Source of the DNA: Sphingorhabdus sp. EL138
GTDB taxonomy: Bacteria > Pseudomonadota > Alphaproteobacteria > Sphingomonadales > Sphingomonadaceae
Direction of reading: 5' to 3'
Assembly (NCBI RefSeq): GCF_900258045.1
Contig: NZ_OGVD01000003.1
Span: forward strand, 124,001-188,000
DNA: 64,000 nucleotides
Notes under the pieces: model-generated
The model's input: the letters and a program-made list of their open reading frames with translations, nothing else
The model's database searches: none
What the model was told of the DNA's origin: nothing
Translations under genes and position numbers: made by a program
Shown: one piece after another, positions 1 to 9,334 of the stretch
How the letters are laid out: each line of letters begins with the position of its first letter
Position numbering within the stretch: position 1 is the first letter of the stretch

Positions 1-557
1 AATTCTTCCCAACTGCGCCCCGCATCCCTTGATCGTTGCAGACCAGCGTTACGCGTTCCGGTAATTGCCAGCAATCCATCGTTCCATTCCAGCAACTGGC
101 TGGTGTGATAAATTGGCGAATTGGGAATGATCAAAGGGCTCCAAGTTACACCATCGGTAACCTCGACAACGCCTTCACCGGCAGATTGCAGTGCATCCTC
201 GAACGGCCAGTAAAGTAATCCCTTGTAGACCAGTGGATGCCCAGCATCCTGACTGTATAAATGCCGTTCATATCTCGTTTCGCGCGTGTCGGGATCGAAA
301 CTCCAGATATCGGCCGAATTGTGATTGCGACCCTTGACCGAGTTAGCGAACCATAATTTGCCCCGATATCCGATCAGCCGGGATGCAACTGGCCAAGGAC
401 CAACTTGCGCGATGACATCCAGCCGTAATTTCTTGGTTTCTTGTCCTGCACTGTCCGACGAAGGATTGGCAACAGAACCGCGTGTAAAATAGAAAGTCAT
501 GATAACGGCGAGACACGCAAGTAAAGCTAACATCATACCATTGCGGGAAATTTGCAT
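1..557 (-). CDS. Exported protein of unknown function with BNR/sialidase-like repeat, 3' part cut by window edge
   Basis: The reading frame is open from an ATG to the left edge, giving about 185 residues of the N-terminal part. Residues 5-27 are a hydrophobic signal/anchor segment (MMLALLACLAVIMTFYF), so the protein is probably exported or membrane anchored. The mature part reads like a beta-propeller: it has 'GKLWFANS', 'ADIWSFDP' and 'GLLYWPF' strands, and a sialidase Asp-box-like turn 'SRDAGRSWEE' at the truncated end. I do not recognise a specific family. No good ribosome site precedes the ATG. It is transcribed divergently from glpS across a shared control region. Confidence 0.6.
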   Translation of the reverse strand, partial: MQISRNGMMLALLACLAVIMTFYFTRGSVANPSSDSAGQETKKLRLDVIAQVGPWPVASRLIGYRGKLWFANSVKGRNHNSADIWSFDPDTRETRYERHLYSQDAGHPLVYKGLLYWPFEDALQSAGEGVVEVTDGVTWSPLIIPNSPIYHTSQLLEWNDGLLAITGTRNAGLQRSRDAGRSWEE

Positions 558-611
558 ATTTCGGGTCTACGAACCATTGGCCCAATTGCAATGCATTTTC
601 TATATGCTTTG

Positions 612-627
612 GGCATCAATTGATGCC
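612..627. promoter_or_regulatory. Perfect 16-bp palindrome in glp divergent promoter region
   Basis: GGCATCAATTGATGCC is a perfect inverted repeat. It lies in the roughly 200-bp gap between the partial minus-strand gene and glpS. Position and symmetry fit an operator for a dimeric repressor of the importer operon. The regulator is not in the window. A weaker repeat, CCCTT-7-AAGGG, follows about 16 bp downstream. Confidence 0.5.
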
Positions 628-760
628 ATAGCGTAGTGGCAACCCTTCATTCGAAAGGGCGCTGCATATTGTCATTGGGAGAAAAGATGCTCAGAATCGC
701 GGCCTATCTGGCGAAATCCAAAATAGGCCAACCATCAAACGCGTGCATTGGGAATGGTTC

Positions 761-1858
761 ATGAGTTTGCGACTTCATGGGATCTCCAAAATATCCAATG
801 GTGAGACGCATATCTATGCCACCGATCTGGAATTGCAGAAAGGAACGATGAACGTTCTGCTCGGACCAACATCATCCGGCAAGACTTCCTTGATGCGTCT
901 CATGGCTGGGCTCGACAGGCCAGATACTGGCAAAGTCTTTTGGGACAATGTGGATGTGACGAAAAAGCGCGTGCAGAATCGCGATATTGCGATGGTGTAC
1001 CAGCAATTCGTCAATTACCCCTCGATGACGGTCTATGACAATATTGCGTCACCGCTGAAGTTGCAGAAGAAGTCCGCGGCGGAAATTGATGCAAAAGTGC
1101 AGGAAATGGCTGAACTGCTCAAACTGACTTCTATTCTTGATAGCAAACCCAATGAAATATCGGGCGGACAACAGCAGCGATGCGCGATGGCGCGAGCATT
1201 GGCGAAAGATGTCGGTCTGGTCCTCATGGATGAGCCGCTTGCAAATCTGGACTATAAATTGCGGGAAGAGCTGCGCGTAGAAATTCCGCGGCTTTTTGAT
1301 GCGTCCGGAAGTATTTTTGTTTACGCAACGACAGAGCCGGAAGAGGCGCTTTTGCTTGGTGGAAACACCGCGACCCTCTGGAACGGCCGGGTAACACAAT
1401 ATGGGAAGGCTATGGATGTCTATCGCAATCCCGTGGATGAGACGACCGCTCGCGTTTACTCCGACCCGCCGATGAATTTTGTGTCGGTCCAGAAGGATGA
1501 CGCAGTTGTTCATTTTCCAAATGGGCAATCGACAAAACTGAACGATGATTTGGCATGCTTGCCCAATGGCGAATATCGGGCCGGATTTCGTGCCCATCAT
1601 CTCGAAATGAGTGATGGCCAGTCTGGGGCCATTGAATTTACCGCGAAACTCATCGTCACAGAACTTACCGGGTCAGACACATATATTCACGTCAATGCAA
1701 TGGATGAAAGGTGGATCGGCTTGATCCCCGGGCTTCAGACTTTTGAAGTTGGGCAAGTGCTGAAAGTTTCCCTAGACCCTAAAAATATCTTCTTTTTTGA
1801 TAAGGACAAGAAGCTGGTTGCGTCACCAAATCATGAACCTGAAAAGCCGGGAGCATAG
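761..1858 (+). CDS. glpS: GlpS-like ABC importer ATP-binding protein
   Basis: First of two ATPases of a GlpSTPQUV-type importer, the system described for glycerol uptake in Rhizobium. Walker A is GPTSSGKT (about residues 35-42), the Q-loop is 'MVYQQF', the signature is ISGGQQQR and Walker B is LVLMDEP. A C-terminal TOBE-like regulatory part follows. The switch (H-loop) position reads 'YATTEP', so threonine replaces the usual histidine, as I recall for this GlpS subfamily. I chose the ATG with GGGAA 6 bases upstream. A GTG 18 bases earlier is in frame and would add six residues. It is followed two bases later by glpT, so the genes are co-transcribed. Confidence 0.88.
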   Translation: MSLRLHGISKISNGETHIYATDLELQKGTMNVLLGPTSSGKTSLMRLMAGLDRPDTGKVFWDNVDVTKKRVQNRDIAMVYQQFVNYPSMTVYDNIASPLKLQKKSAAEIDAKVQEMAELLKLTSILDSKPNEISGGQQQRCAMARALAKDVGLVLMDEPLANLDYKLREELRVEIPRLFDASGSIFVYATTEPEEALLLGGNTATLWNGRVTQYGKAMDVYRNPVDETTARVYSDPPMNFVSVQKDDAVVHFPNGQSTKLNDDLACLPNGEYRAGFRAHHLEMSDGQSGAIEFTAKLIVTELTGSDTYIHVNAMDERWIGLIPGLQTFEVGQVLKVSLDPKNIFFFDKDKKLVASPNHEPEKPGA

Positions 1859-1860
1859 AT

Positions 1861-2961
1861 TTGGCCTCCATAACCCTCGAAAATCTGGCGCATAGCTACC
1901 TCCCCGATCCGGGTGGGGATCATGATTTCGCTCTCAAGGAAGTCAATCATATATGGGAGGATGGGCGAGCCTATGCATTATTGGGCCCCAGCGGATGCGG
2001 TAAGACAACGTTACTCAATATAATTTCCGGCTTGCTCACACCAACGAGCGGGCGCGTTTTATTTGGCGACAAAGATGTTACCGGATCATCAACAGCAGAA
2101 CGCAATATTGCGCAGGTTTTTCAGTTTCCAGTTGTCTATGACACAATGACGGTTAGGCAAAATTTGGCATTCCCATTGCGCAATCGGGGCATGGAGGCCG
2201 ACTATGTCTCCGAGCGTGTAGAGCGGATCGCGCAGATGATCGGCCTGGAAGCAGATCTTCATAGAAAAGCGCGAGGGCTAACCTCCGACCTGAAACAGAA
2301 AATCTCGCTGGGACGCGGTATGGTTCGGGGCGACGTGAACGCGATCCTTTTCGATGAACCTTTGACAGTCATCGATCCCCATCTGAAATGGGAATTGCGG
2401 ACTCAGCTCAAGTCGCTGCACCGGGAATTTGGGCACACAATGATTTATGTGACCCATGATCAAACGGAAGCCCTGACCTTCGCAGAGAAAGTGGTGGTGA
2501 TGCATGAGGGCCGGGTGGTGCAAATCGGAACCCCGAAAGAGCTTTTCGAAACACCGGCGCATGTCTTCGTGGGTTATTTTATTGGTTCTCCCGGAATGAA
2601 CTTCATTCCTGTTTCTGTCATAGAAAACAAAGCCCACATAAATGGCGAAACGATCCATCTCCATCATGATTATGGAAACCCGCAGGGTGATATTCTTTTA
2701 GGGATACGTCCTGAGTTCGTTCGGTTGAGTAAAAGCGATGGATTGCCGGTTCAAATAAACCGTATTCGGGATGTTGGTAGACATAAATTCATCAATGCAA
2801 CATTGTTTGATGTTGAAATCAACATCTCTGCCGACGAGGGTTTCGAAATTGAATCGGACATGGCCAAGATAGCATTTGATCCGACCAACGTCGGCATATT
2901 CTGCGATGATTGGCGCTTGAATGGCAAAGCGATTGATCAAGGCAACGGGGGCACGGTTTAG
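1861..2961 (+). CDS. glpT: GlpT-like ABC importer ATP-binding protein
   Basis: Second ATPase of the importer, 366 residues from a TTG start just after the glpS stop. Walker A is GPSGCGKTT, the Q-loop is 'VFQFP', Walker B is 'ILFDEP' and the switch histidine is present in 'YVTHDQTEA'. The ABC signature is degenerate ('TSDLKQKIS' instead of LSGGQ). The C-terminal third is a TOBE/MOP-type domain. Paired with GlpS this gives one canonical and one degenerate ATP site. The name follows the rhizobial operon and is unrelated to the E. coli GlpT antiporter. It overlaps the GTG of the next gene by one base. Confidence 0.9.
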   Translation: MASITLENLAHSYLPDPGGDHDFALKEVNHIWEDGRAYALLGPSGCGKTTLLNIISGLLTPTSGRVLFGDKDVTGSSTAERNIAQVFQFPVVYDTMTVRQNLAFPLRNRGMEADYVSERVERIAQMIGLEADLHRKARGLTSDLKQKISLGRGMVRGDVNAILFDEPLTVIDPHLKWELRTQLKSLHREFGHTMIYVTHDQTEALTFAEKVVVMHEGRVVQIGTPKELFETPAHVFVGYFIGSPGMNFIPVSVIENKAHINGETIHLHHDYGNPQGDILLGIRPEFVRLSKSDGLPVQINRIRDVGRHKFINATLFDVEINISADEGFEIESDMAKIAFDPTNVGIFCDDWRLNGKAIDQGNGGTV

Positions 2962-3836
2962 TGGAAAAGACCGTTAATCAGCGTGCTTGGCTTCTGGTGC
3001 TGCCGGTATTGGTCCTCGTCGCATTTTCATCAATCATCCCGATGATGACGGTGGTCAATTATTCTTTCCAGGATAGTTTTGGAGAGAATATATTTTTCTG
3101 GGTCGGACTGGAATGGTATCAGGAACTGCTCCGATCGGAACGATTGTGGGATGCGTTGGGCCGCCAGCTGCTCTTCTCTTTCACCATTCTCATGATCGAA
3201 ATTCCTTTGGGCATCCTGGTGGCACTAAGCATGCCGAAAAAGGGAATCTCAGCCTCGATCTGCCTGGTTCTCATGTCTTTGCCATTGCTAATCCCTTACA
3301 ATGTTGTTGGGACGATCTGGCAGGTATTCGGGCGTGCAGATATCGGACTGCTCGGCCGTGTTTTGTCTGATTTGGGCATCTCTTACAATTATTCCCAAAA
3401 TGCTTTTGACGCTTGGGTCACCGTGATAATTATGGACGTCTGGCACTGGACATCATTGGTTGCGCTTCTGGCCTATGCCGGACTTCGCTCTATCCCGAAG
3501 GCTTACTATCAAGCCGCTATGATCGATCAGGCAAGCCGGTGGAGCGTTTTTCGATATATCGAACTGCCGAAAATGCGAGGCGTCTTGATGATCGCGATCT
3601 TGCTGCGGTTCATGGACAGCTTCATGATCTATACGGAGCCATTTGTTCTCACCGGCGGTGGCCCGGGAAATGCTACGACATTCTTATCGATAGATTTGGT
3701 GAAAATGGCACTTGGACAATTTGATTTGGGTCCCGCGGCCGCATTCTCATTGATGTATTTTCTCGTCATTCTGCTGATTTCCTATGTGTTCTACACCGTC
3801 ATGATAACCATCGATAAAGATGAGGCGAAGCAATGA
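2961..3836 (+). CDS. glpP: ABC importer permease GlpP
   Basis: Inner-membrane permease of the binding-protein-dependent importer, 291 residues with six predicted membrane spans, the first at about residues 10-30. The cytoplasmic EAA loop that docks on the ATPases is visible as 'YYQAAMIDQASRWSVFRYIELP' (given here only as a landmark, about residues 181-202). The GTG start overlaps the glpT stop by one base, and its stop overlaps the start of glpQ, so translation is coupled. It pairs with GlpQ to form the translocation pore. Confidence 0.88.
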   Translation: MEKTVNQRAWLLVLPVLVLVAFSSIIPMMTVVNYSFQDSFGENIFFWVGLEWYQELLRSERLWDALGRQLLFSFTILMIEIPLGILVALSMPKKGISASICLVLMSLPLLIPYNVVGTIWQVFGRADIGLLGRVLSDLGISYNYSQNAFDAWVTVIIMDVWHWTSLVALLAYAGLRSIPKAYYQAAMIDQASRWSVFRYIELPKMRGVLMIAILLRFMDSFMIYTEPFVLTGGGPGNATTFLSIDLVKMALGQFDLGPAAAFSLMYFLVILLISYVFYTVMITIDKDEAKQ

Positions 3837-4684
3837 GCGAGAACCGGCATCCAACGAAAAAGCGCGGCTCAGTGGCGATGCCAAGAGCCCGCATAGGGGC
3901 TCTCGTGATGACCTTATATTTGGTTTTCCTGCTGGTCCCGATCTATTGGTTGATCATCATGAGTTTCAAATCAAACTCTGAAATATTGAGCACGTTCACG
4001 CTTTTTCCCGACAATTTCACTCTGAAAAATTATGGCACCATCCTCACTGATCCATCTTGGTATATGGGCTATGTGAACAGCTTCATATATGTTTCGCTCA
4101 ATACAGTAATTTCTCTTCTTGTCGCATTGCCGGCAGCTTATGCCTTTAGTCGCTATCGATTTTTCGGCGACAATCATCTGTTTTTCTGGCTCCTCACAAA
4201 TCGCATGGCACCGCCAGCAGTGTTTGCTTTGCCGTTCTTTCAACTCTATTCCAGCGTGTCTTTGTTCGATACCCATATTGCCGTTGCCTTGGCGCATTGC
4301 CTGTTCAATGTTCCGCTCGCTGTTTGGATATTGGAAGGCTTTATGCGCGGAGTTCCAAGGGAAATTGACGAAACAGCCTTCATTGATGGCTACGGATTTA
4401 CGAGATTCTTCACAAAAATCTTTATTCCCATGATCGCGCCGGGAATTGGCGTCACCGCCTTCTTCTGTTTCATGTTTAGCTGGGTCGAACTATTGCTGAG
4501 CCGCACGCTGACCAGTGTGGATGCAAAACCGATTACCGCGATCATGACCCGGACTGTTTCTGCATCCGGTCTTGATTGGGGTGTGCTTGCCGCGGCAGGC
4601 GTTTTGACAATCATACCGGGTGCGATTGTGATCTATTTTGTCCGCAATCACATCGCCAAGGGTTTCGCCCTTGGCCGGGTTTAG
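3833..4684 (+). CDS. glpQ: ABC importer permease GlpQ
   Basis: Second permease, 283 residues, MalG-like, with an N-terminal span at about residues 20-42 ('LVMTLYLVFLLVPIYWLII') and five further spans. The EAA loop reads 'DETAFIDGYGFTRFF..IFIP'. It overlaps glpP by four bases (ATGA). Its order after the first permease and before the small membrane gene and the binding protein is exactly that of GlpSTPQUV operons. It is not the E. coli glycerophosphodiesterase that shares the symbol. Confidence 0.88.
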   Translation: MSENRHPTKKRGSVAMPRARIGALVMTLYLVFLLVPIYWLIIMSFKSNSEILSTFTLFPDNFTLKNYGTILTDPSWYMGYVNSFIYVSLNTVISLLVALPAAYAFSRYRFFGDNHLFFWLLTNRMAPPAVFALPFFQLYSSVSLFDTHIAVALAHCLFNVPLAVWILEGFMRGVPREIDETAFIDGYGFTRFFTKIFIPMIAPGIGVTAFFCFMFSWVELLLSRTLTSVDAKPITAIMTRTVSASGLDWGVLAAAGVLTIIPGAIVIYFVRNHIAKGFALGRV

Positions 4685-4712
4685 ATAAGCGCAACATGGG
4701 AGGGACATTTTA

Positions 4713-4985
4713 ATGGAATGGATGGCCTGGACGCTACCTACTGCCATATTCTTTCTATCTATCGGCGCTATGCTGATTGGCATGGGATTATTGCACATAA
4801 AATATCCCAGTACCCCCAGAGTCGGCGTACTCGGAATAGAAACAATGCGCGGTGACAGGCTATTCATCTCCCTCCTGGGCTCTGCCTTTATCAATCTTGC
4901 GTGGATTGGCCTGCTGGACGCACCGCAATATGGTGCGCTAATCATTTGTGGCTTATTTGCAATATTCGTATTTCGCTGGGTATAA
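4713..4985 (+). CDS. glpU: GlpU-like small membrane protein (DUF2160 family)
   Basis: 90-residue protein with three hydrophobic stretches: about residues 8-30, a second span near 50-68, and a third near the C-terminus at 73-88. Small proteins of the DUF2160 type sit at this place in GlpSTPQUV operons. Their role is not established; they are presumed to be membrane accessories of the transporter. A strong ribosome site (GGGAGGG) lies 9-10 bases before the ATG. It is followed by the substrate-binding lipoprotein. Confidence 0.8.
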   Translation: MEWMAWTLPTAIFFLSIGAMLIGMGLLHIKYPSTPRVGVLGIETMRGDRLFISLLGSAFINLAWIGLLDAPQYGALIICGLFAIFVFRWV

Positions 4986-5008
4986 AATCAAAAGATCGGA
5001 TTAATGAA

Positions 5009-6760
5009 ATGAGAAATTTTCGAACAGCAGCAATCCTTTGCATGAGCATGGCTGCGCTATCCTGTTCAGATTCCACAGAAACAGACAACGGTGCGCGGAA
5101 TGACATCGACATATCCGATCCGGCAGGCGCAGCGAGCAAATTTCTGGATGAAGAGATTGGCGAACTCTCCAGTCTCAACCGGGAAGAGCAAGAAGCCGAA
5201 TTGGCCTGGTTCACGGAGGCCGCAAAACCGTTCAGGGGTATGGAAATCTCGGTAGTATCGGAAACGATTGCCACTCATGAATATGAATCCAAAGTACTGG
5301 CACCCGCCTTTACAGCCATTACGGGAATCAGGGTCACCCATGACCTTATCGGTGAAGGTGATGTGGTTGAGAAACTGCAAACGCAGATGCAGTCGAACGA
5401 GAATATCTATGATGCCTACGTCAATGACTCAGACCTGATTGGGACGCATTGGCGCTATCAACAGGTTCGCAATCTTACGGATTGGATGGCCGGCGAGGGC
5501 AGTGATGTCACCAGTCCGGGATTGGATCTTGCCGATTTTATCGGAACCGACTTCACCACCGGTCCAGATAAAAAATTATACCAATTGCCCGACCAGCAAT
5601 TCGCGAATCTTTATTGGTTCCGATATGATTGGTTCACCGATCCCAAGATCAAAGCCGAATTCAAAGCACAATATGGATATGACCTGGGCGTGCCGGTCAA
5701 CTGGTCGGCCTATGAAGATATTGCTGAATTCTTCACCGGCCGAGAGATTGATGGCAAAAAAGTCTATGGCAACATGGACTATGGCAAGAAAGACCCATCA
5801 TTGGGATGGCGTTTTACCGATGCCTGGATGTCGATGGCCGGCATGGGATCGGTTGGTGAACCCAATGGACTGCCAGTTGACGAATGGGGCATACGAGTAA
5901 ACAATAAATCGCAACCGGTCGGGTCCTGTGTTGCGAGGGGCGGGGCCACCAATTCACCCGCTGCGGTCTATGCAGTAGCCAAATATTCCAAATGGCTTTC
6001 CGATTATGCACCGCCATCAGCAGCTGGCATGACATTTTCAGAGGCTGGGCCGGTGCCGTCACAAGGTGCCATTGCGCAGCAAATGTTTTGGTACACCACG
6101 TTCACCGCCAATATGGTCGGTGAGGAGGCATCTGCGGTCCTCTACGAAGACGGAACACCGCGATGGCGCATGGCACCCAGTCCCCACGGTGCTTATTGGG
6201 AAGACGGCATGAAAGTGGGGTATCAGGATGCCGGTGCCTGGACGCTCATGAAATCCACACCGATAAAACGAGCCAAAGCGGCATGGCTGTACGCACAGTT
6301 CGTGACCTCGAAAACCGTAGACGTCAAAAAAGCCCATGTCGGACTGACATTCATTCGAGAGTCGACCATCCAACATGAATCCTTCACGGAGCGTGCCCCA
6401 AAACTGGGCGGACTGGTGGAGTTTTACCGCTCACCGGCTCGCACGCAGTGGTCGCCGACCGGGACCAATGTACCTGACTATCCCCGCTTGGCGCAGCTTT
6501 GGTGGCAAAATATTGGCGATGCTTCGTCAGGCACCAAAACACCGCAAGCAGCCCTCAATGCCCTATGCGAACAGCAAGAACGTGTCCTCAGCCGGCTCGA
6601 GCGATCTGGATTGCAAGGCGATCTCGGTCCCAGACTGAATGAAGAACGAGACAATGCTTATTGGTTGAACCAACCCGGATCACCCAAAGCCAAGCTAGCG
6701 AATGAGAAGCCCAAGCCGGTGACAATCGAATATGATAAGCTAATCGCCGCCTGGCAGTAA
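5009..6760 (+). CDS. glpV: GlpV-like substrate-binding lipoprotein of the glycerol/glycerol-P importer
   Basis: 583-residue extracytoplasmic solute-binding protein. The N-terminus is a lipoprotein signal with lipobox 'ALSC' at about residues 14-17, so it should be tethered to the membrane. Family landmarks include 'SETIATHEYESKV', 'YDAYVNDSDLIGTH', 'YQLPDQQFANLYWFRYDW' and 'GVPVNWSAYEDIAEFF', which match the GlpV family closely. The chosen ATG leads directly into the lipoprotein signal; an upstream in-frame extension has no such logic and overlaps glpU. The substrate is inferred from the family (glycerol or a glycerol derivative). No glpK or glpD lies in the window. Confidence 0.88.
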   Translation: MRNFRTAAILCMSMAALSCSDSTETDNGARNDIDISDPAGAASKFLDEEIGELSSLNREEQEAELAWFTEAAKPFRGMEISVVSETIATHEYESKVLAPAFTAITGIRVTHDLIGEGDVVEKLQTQMQSNENIYDAYVNDSDLIGTHWRYQQVRNLTDWMAGEGSDVTSPGLDLADFIGTDFTTGPDKKLYQLPDQQFANLYWFRYDWFTDPKIKAEFKAQYGYDLGVPVNWSAYEDIAEFFTGREIDGKKVYGNMDYGKKDPSLGWRFTDAWMSMAGMGSVGEPNGLPVDEWGIRVNNKSQPVGSCVARGGATNSPAAVYAVAKYSKWLSDYAPPSAAGMTFSEAGPVPSQGAIAQQMFWYTTFTANMVGEEASAVLYEDGTPRWRMAPSPHGAYWEDGMKVGYQDAGAWTLMKSTPIKRAKAAWLYAQFVTSKTVDVKKAHVGLTFIRESTIQHESFTERAPKLGGLVEFYRSPARTQWSPTGTNVPDYPRLAQLWWQNIGDASSGTKTPQAALNALCEQQERVLSRLERSGLQGDLGPRLNEERDNAYWLNQPGSPKAKLANEKPKPVTIEYDKLIAAWQ

Positions 6761-6821
6761 GGTAGTCCATCTTCAAACTTATCGCATCGGACAATAGAGT
6801 TTGCTAAAACTGGACCGTGAT

Positions 6822-9290
6822 TCAGTCATTGTCCAATGCATAAGCAATCACGTAGCCACCGTTGCCGTCTCGAACATCTTGTGAGTCCAGATATTGGTTT
6901 GTGACTGGGTCCCGCGGATAGCGCCAGGTTGGATTCGGGACCGTCACGATAAGATATTGCTTACCGTCTTTTTTTGACCGGTAGGACATCGGTGTAGATT
7001 GTCCGTTGCCAGGCAAATCTGCTTTCCATTTTTCTTCTCCGCTACGGATATCAAAAGCACGAACCTTGCTGTCCATGGTCGAGCTCAAGAATGTCAATCC
7101 CCCGCGCGTTGTCAATGTGCCTGCGCGTATTGCCGTTCCGACATCATACGGAATGCCTGAGCGCAAGTTAAACGGGCCGGAACTGCTCATGTCACCAGCG
7201 GGCCTGCTCCACAGCAATTCCTTGCTATTCAGATCCATGACTGCAATGCGCGACCATGGCGGTTCGAAGCAGGGGACCTGCGTACCAAGCCGCGACATGA
7301 AAGGCATGGGCAGACCAAAAAACTTGATCCGCCGGTGGTCAAAGGGGTTATCCGCATCAGGCTCTCCCATTTTCGGCATCGGACCATCCGGGTCCATGCG
7401 AACGGCTGGATGATCTTTGCCCAACAAAAGGCCTCCAAGCGGACCGGCTTCTGCAACTTGTTCTGGAGTCACCAAAATCAATCGATGGGCCAACATCATC
7501 GGTGCTGCGATCAACAGACCGTTATCGGCATCGACCGAGACACTGCCCCAATTAAATCCACCAAAATTGCCAGGGTAGAGCATGGTTCCCGTGTTCGTGA
7601 TGCCGGTTGGAACGGTTGGCGGCGTGTACATGCCCTCATAGCGCATGGTGCGATATTCGATCCGGCACACCAACTGATCAATCGGCGTCAGACCCCACAT
7701 GTCTTTCTCATACCGATAGGGATGAAAATTGGGGAGCGGGGAAGCAGGCTGGGTGGCGGAGAGATATTCTCCATCAACCGCGCCCTGCGGTGCCGGTTTT
7801 TCAGGAATGGGATGCACAGGCTCGCCATTGCGCCGATCAAGTAAGAAGATATCACCCATTTTGGTTGGTACGGCGACAGATGGCACTTTCTTGCCATCCT
7901 TGGTCACATCCACCAGCACCGGCTGTGCGGGTACATCATAGTCCCAGACATCATGATGGACGGTTTGATATTTCCAGCGCGGCTCACCGGTCGCGGCATC
8001 AATGGCCACCACAGCGGATGACCATTCATCGTCAAATTCGCGGCGCTCCCCGCCAAAATAGTCCGGCGCCGCATTGCCTGTGGGTGCGTAGATCAGGTTC
8101 AACTCTGGATCGTAGCTCATGAGCGACCAGACGTTGGGAGTCCCGGGCGTGTAAGTCTCACCTGCCGCTGGTTCGCCGTGCTGGCCGGCATTGCCCAAAT
8201 CCCATGCCCAGGAAAATTCACCGCTGATCGCGTTAAAGGCCCTGACCACGCCGGATGGCAGCCCTAGATTCTGGGAATCGTTTACCAAACCACCAACGAC
8301 CAGATTGTCGCCGGCGACCAGTGGCGGCGATGTATGATAATAGTCGCCAACCGGATGGTCGCCCATGCCCTGTCGCAAGTCGACAATGCCGTTGTCGCCA
8401 AAATCGCTGCAGGGCTTTCCGGTGATGGCATCTATGGCAATCAGACTGGCATTGACAGTCGCTGTCACGATCCGGCTCGGGCACTGGCCTTCATATTCCT
8501 CGCTCGATTCATAATAACCGAGGCCGCGACAGGTTTTGGCATATTGATGGGTCGCTGGTGGCTCAAGGCCGGGCTCATAACGCCAAATTTCTTTACCGGT
8601 GCTGTCGTCGATAGCGATAACAACATTCAGCGCCGCACAGATATATAGCATGCCGTTGACATTAAGCGGCGTGGCTTTGAAATCCTCTTCTACTCCGGTA
8701 CGGTAACGCCATACTTCTTTCAGCCCGCTAACCGTTTCAGCATTAATATCGGTCAGTTGGGCAAAACGGGTACCGCCGGCATCATTACCATAGTGACGCC
8801 AGTCGGAAACGGCATCATTGGCGTTCGCTTCCCGAACCGTTCCGGTACCATTTTGGATATAACCTTGCATCGAAGCAAGCAGCAGAGCGGCAACTGCCGC
8901 CAGGCTTGGACCACCAACCCACCAGCGGTTTGAAGGTGCCGGCCCGTCGTCCTCGGCGTCAGCTTTGAGCGAACGACGGTACCAAGGCGTCAGAAACCAT
9001 AGTCCAACGACCAGCCAAGCGGCCAGTCGTGGCAAGAGTGCCAGGAAGTGCAGCTCTGCCTCAAAGAGTGACCAGATGAGCGTGACGAGCAATATGGCCG
9101 CATATATTTTCGGTGCTTTATTGCTCCGTTTTTGCGCCAATATCGCGACCGCAATCGTAGCGATACCAGCCAGTATGTAATAGAAGCTGCCGCCCAGATA
9201 GACAAGAAATCCGCCCAATAAACTAAGGGTCAGACCAATCAACCAAAGCAGAACGATAAAAACCCAATGCATGATTTTAGAGAAGTTCAT
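6822..9290 (-). CDS. Membrane-bound PQQ-dependent dehydrogenase, glucose/quinate/shikimate family
   Basis: 822-residue quinoprotein. The N-terminal ~130 residues form about five membrane spans as in membrane glucose dehydrogenase. The periplasmic PQQ beta-propeller begins at 'WRHYGNDAGGTRFAQLTDI' and ends with 'GKQYLIVTVP.PTWRYPRDP'. It oxidises a sugar, polyol or alcohol in the periplasm and passes electrons to ubiquinone. I chose the ATG preceded by AGGAA at 8 bases. A start 48 bases upstream overlaps the SDR stop (ATGA) and cannot be excluded. Last gene of the module 1 minus-strand operon VOC-SDR-PQQ. The actual substrate is unknown; the catabolic context argues against simple glucose. Confidence 0.88.
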   Translation of the reverse strand: MNFSKIMHWVFIVLLWLIGLTLSLLGGFLVYLGGSFYYILAGIATIAVAILAQKRSNKAPKIYAAILLVTLIWSLFEAELHFLALLPRLAAWLVVGLWFLTPWYRRSLKADAEDDGPAPSNRWWVGGPSLAAVAALLLASMQGYIQNGTGTVREANANDAVSDWRHYGNDAGGTRFAQLTDINAETVSGLKEVWRYRTGVEEDFKATPLNVNGMLYICAALNVVIAIDDSTGKEIWRYEPGLEPPATHQYAKTCRGLGYYESSEEYEGQCPSRIVTATVNASLIAIDAITGKPCSDFGDNGIVDLRQGMGDHPVGDYYHTSPPLVAGDNLVVGGLVNDSQNLGLPSGVVRAFNAISGEFSWAWDLGNAGQHGEPAAGETYTPGTPNVWSLMSYDPELNLIYAPTGNAAPDYFGGERREFDDEWSSAVVAIDAATGEPRWKYQTVHHDVWDYDVPAQPVLVDVTKDGKKVPSVAVPTKMGDIFLLDRRNGEPVHPIPEKPAPQGAVDGEYLSATQPASPLPNFHPYRYEKDMWGLTPIDQLVCRIEYRTMRYEGMYTPPTVPTGITNTGTMLYPGNFGGFNWGSVSVDADNGLLIAAPMMLAHRLILVTPEQVAEAGPLGGLLLGKDHPAVRMDPDGPMPKMGEPDADNPFDHRRIKFFGLPMPFMSRLGTQVPCFEPPWSRIAVMDLNSKELLWSRPAGDMSSSGPFNLRSGIPYDVGTAIRAGTLTTRGGLTFLSSTMDSKVRAFDIRSGEEKWKADLPGNGQSTPMSYRSKKDGKQYLIVTVPNPTWRYPRDPVTNQYLDSQDVRDGNGGYVIAYALDND

Positions 9291-9334
9291 TTGAGTATTC
9301 CTGTCGGTTCTGCTGTTCGAAAGATATTCAGCAC

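Noticed and set aside
343-591. 82-codon minus-strand frame near the left edge
   Set aside because: Its product has no protein-like features, while the neighbouring frame from the ATG at 557 encodes a signal anchor and propeller strands up to the window edge.
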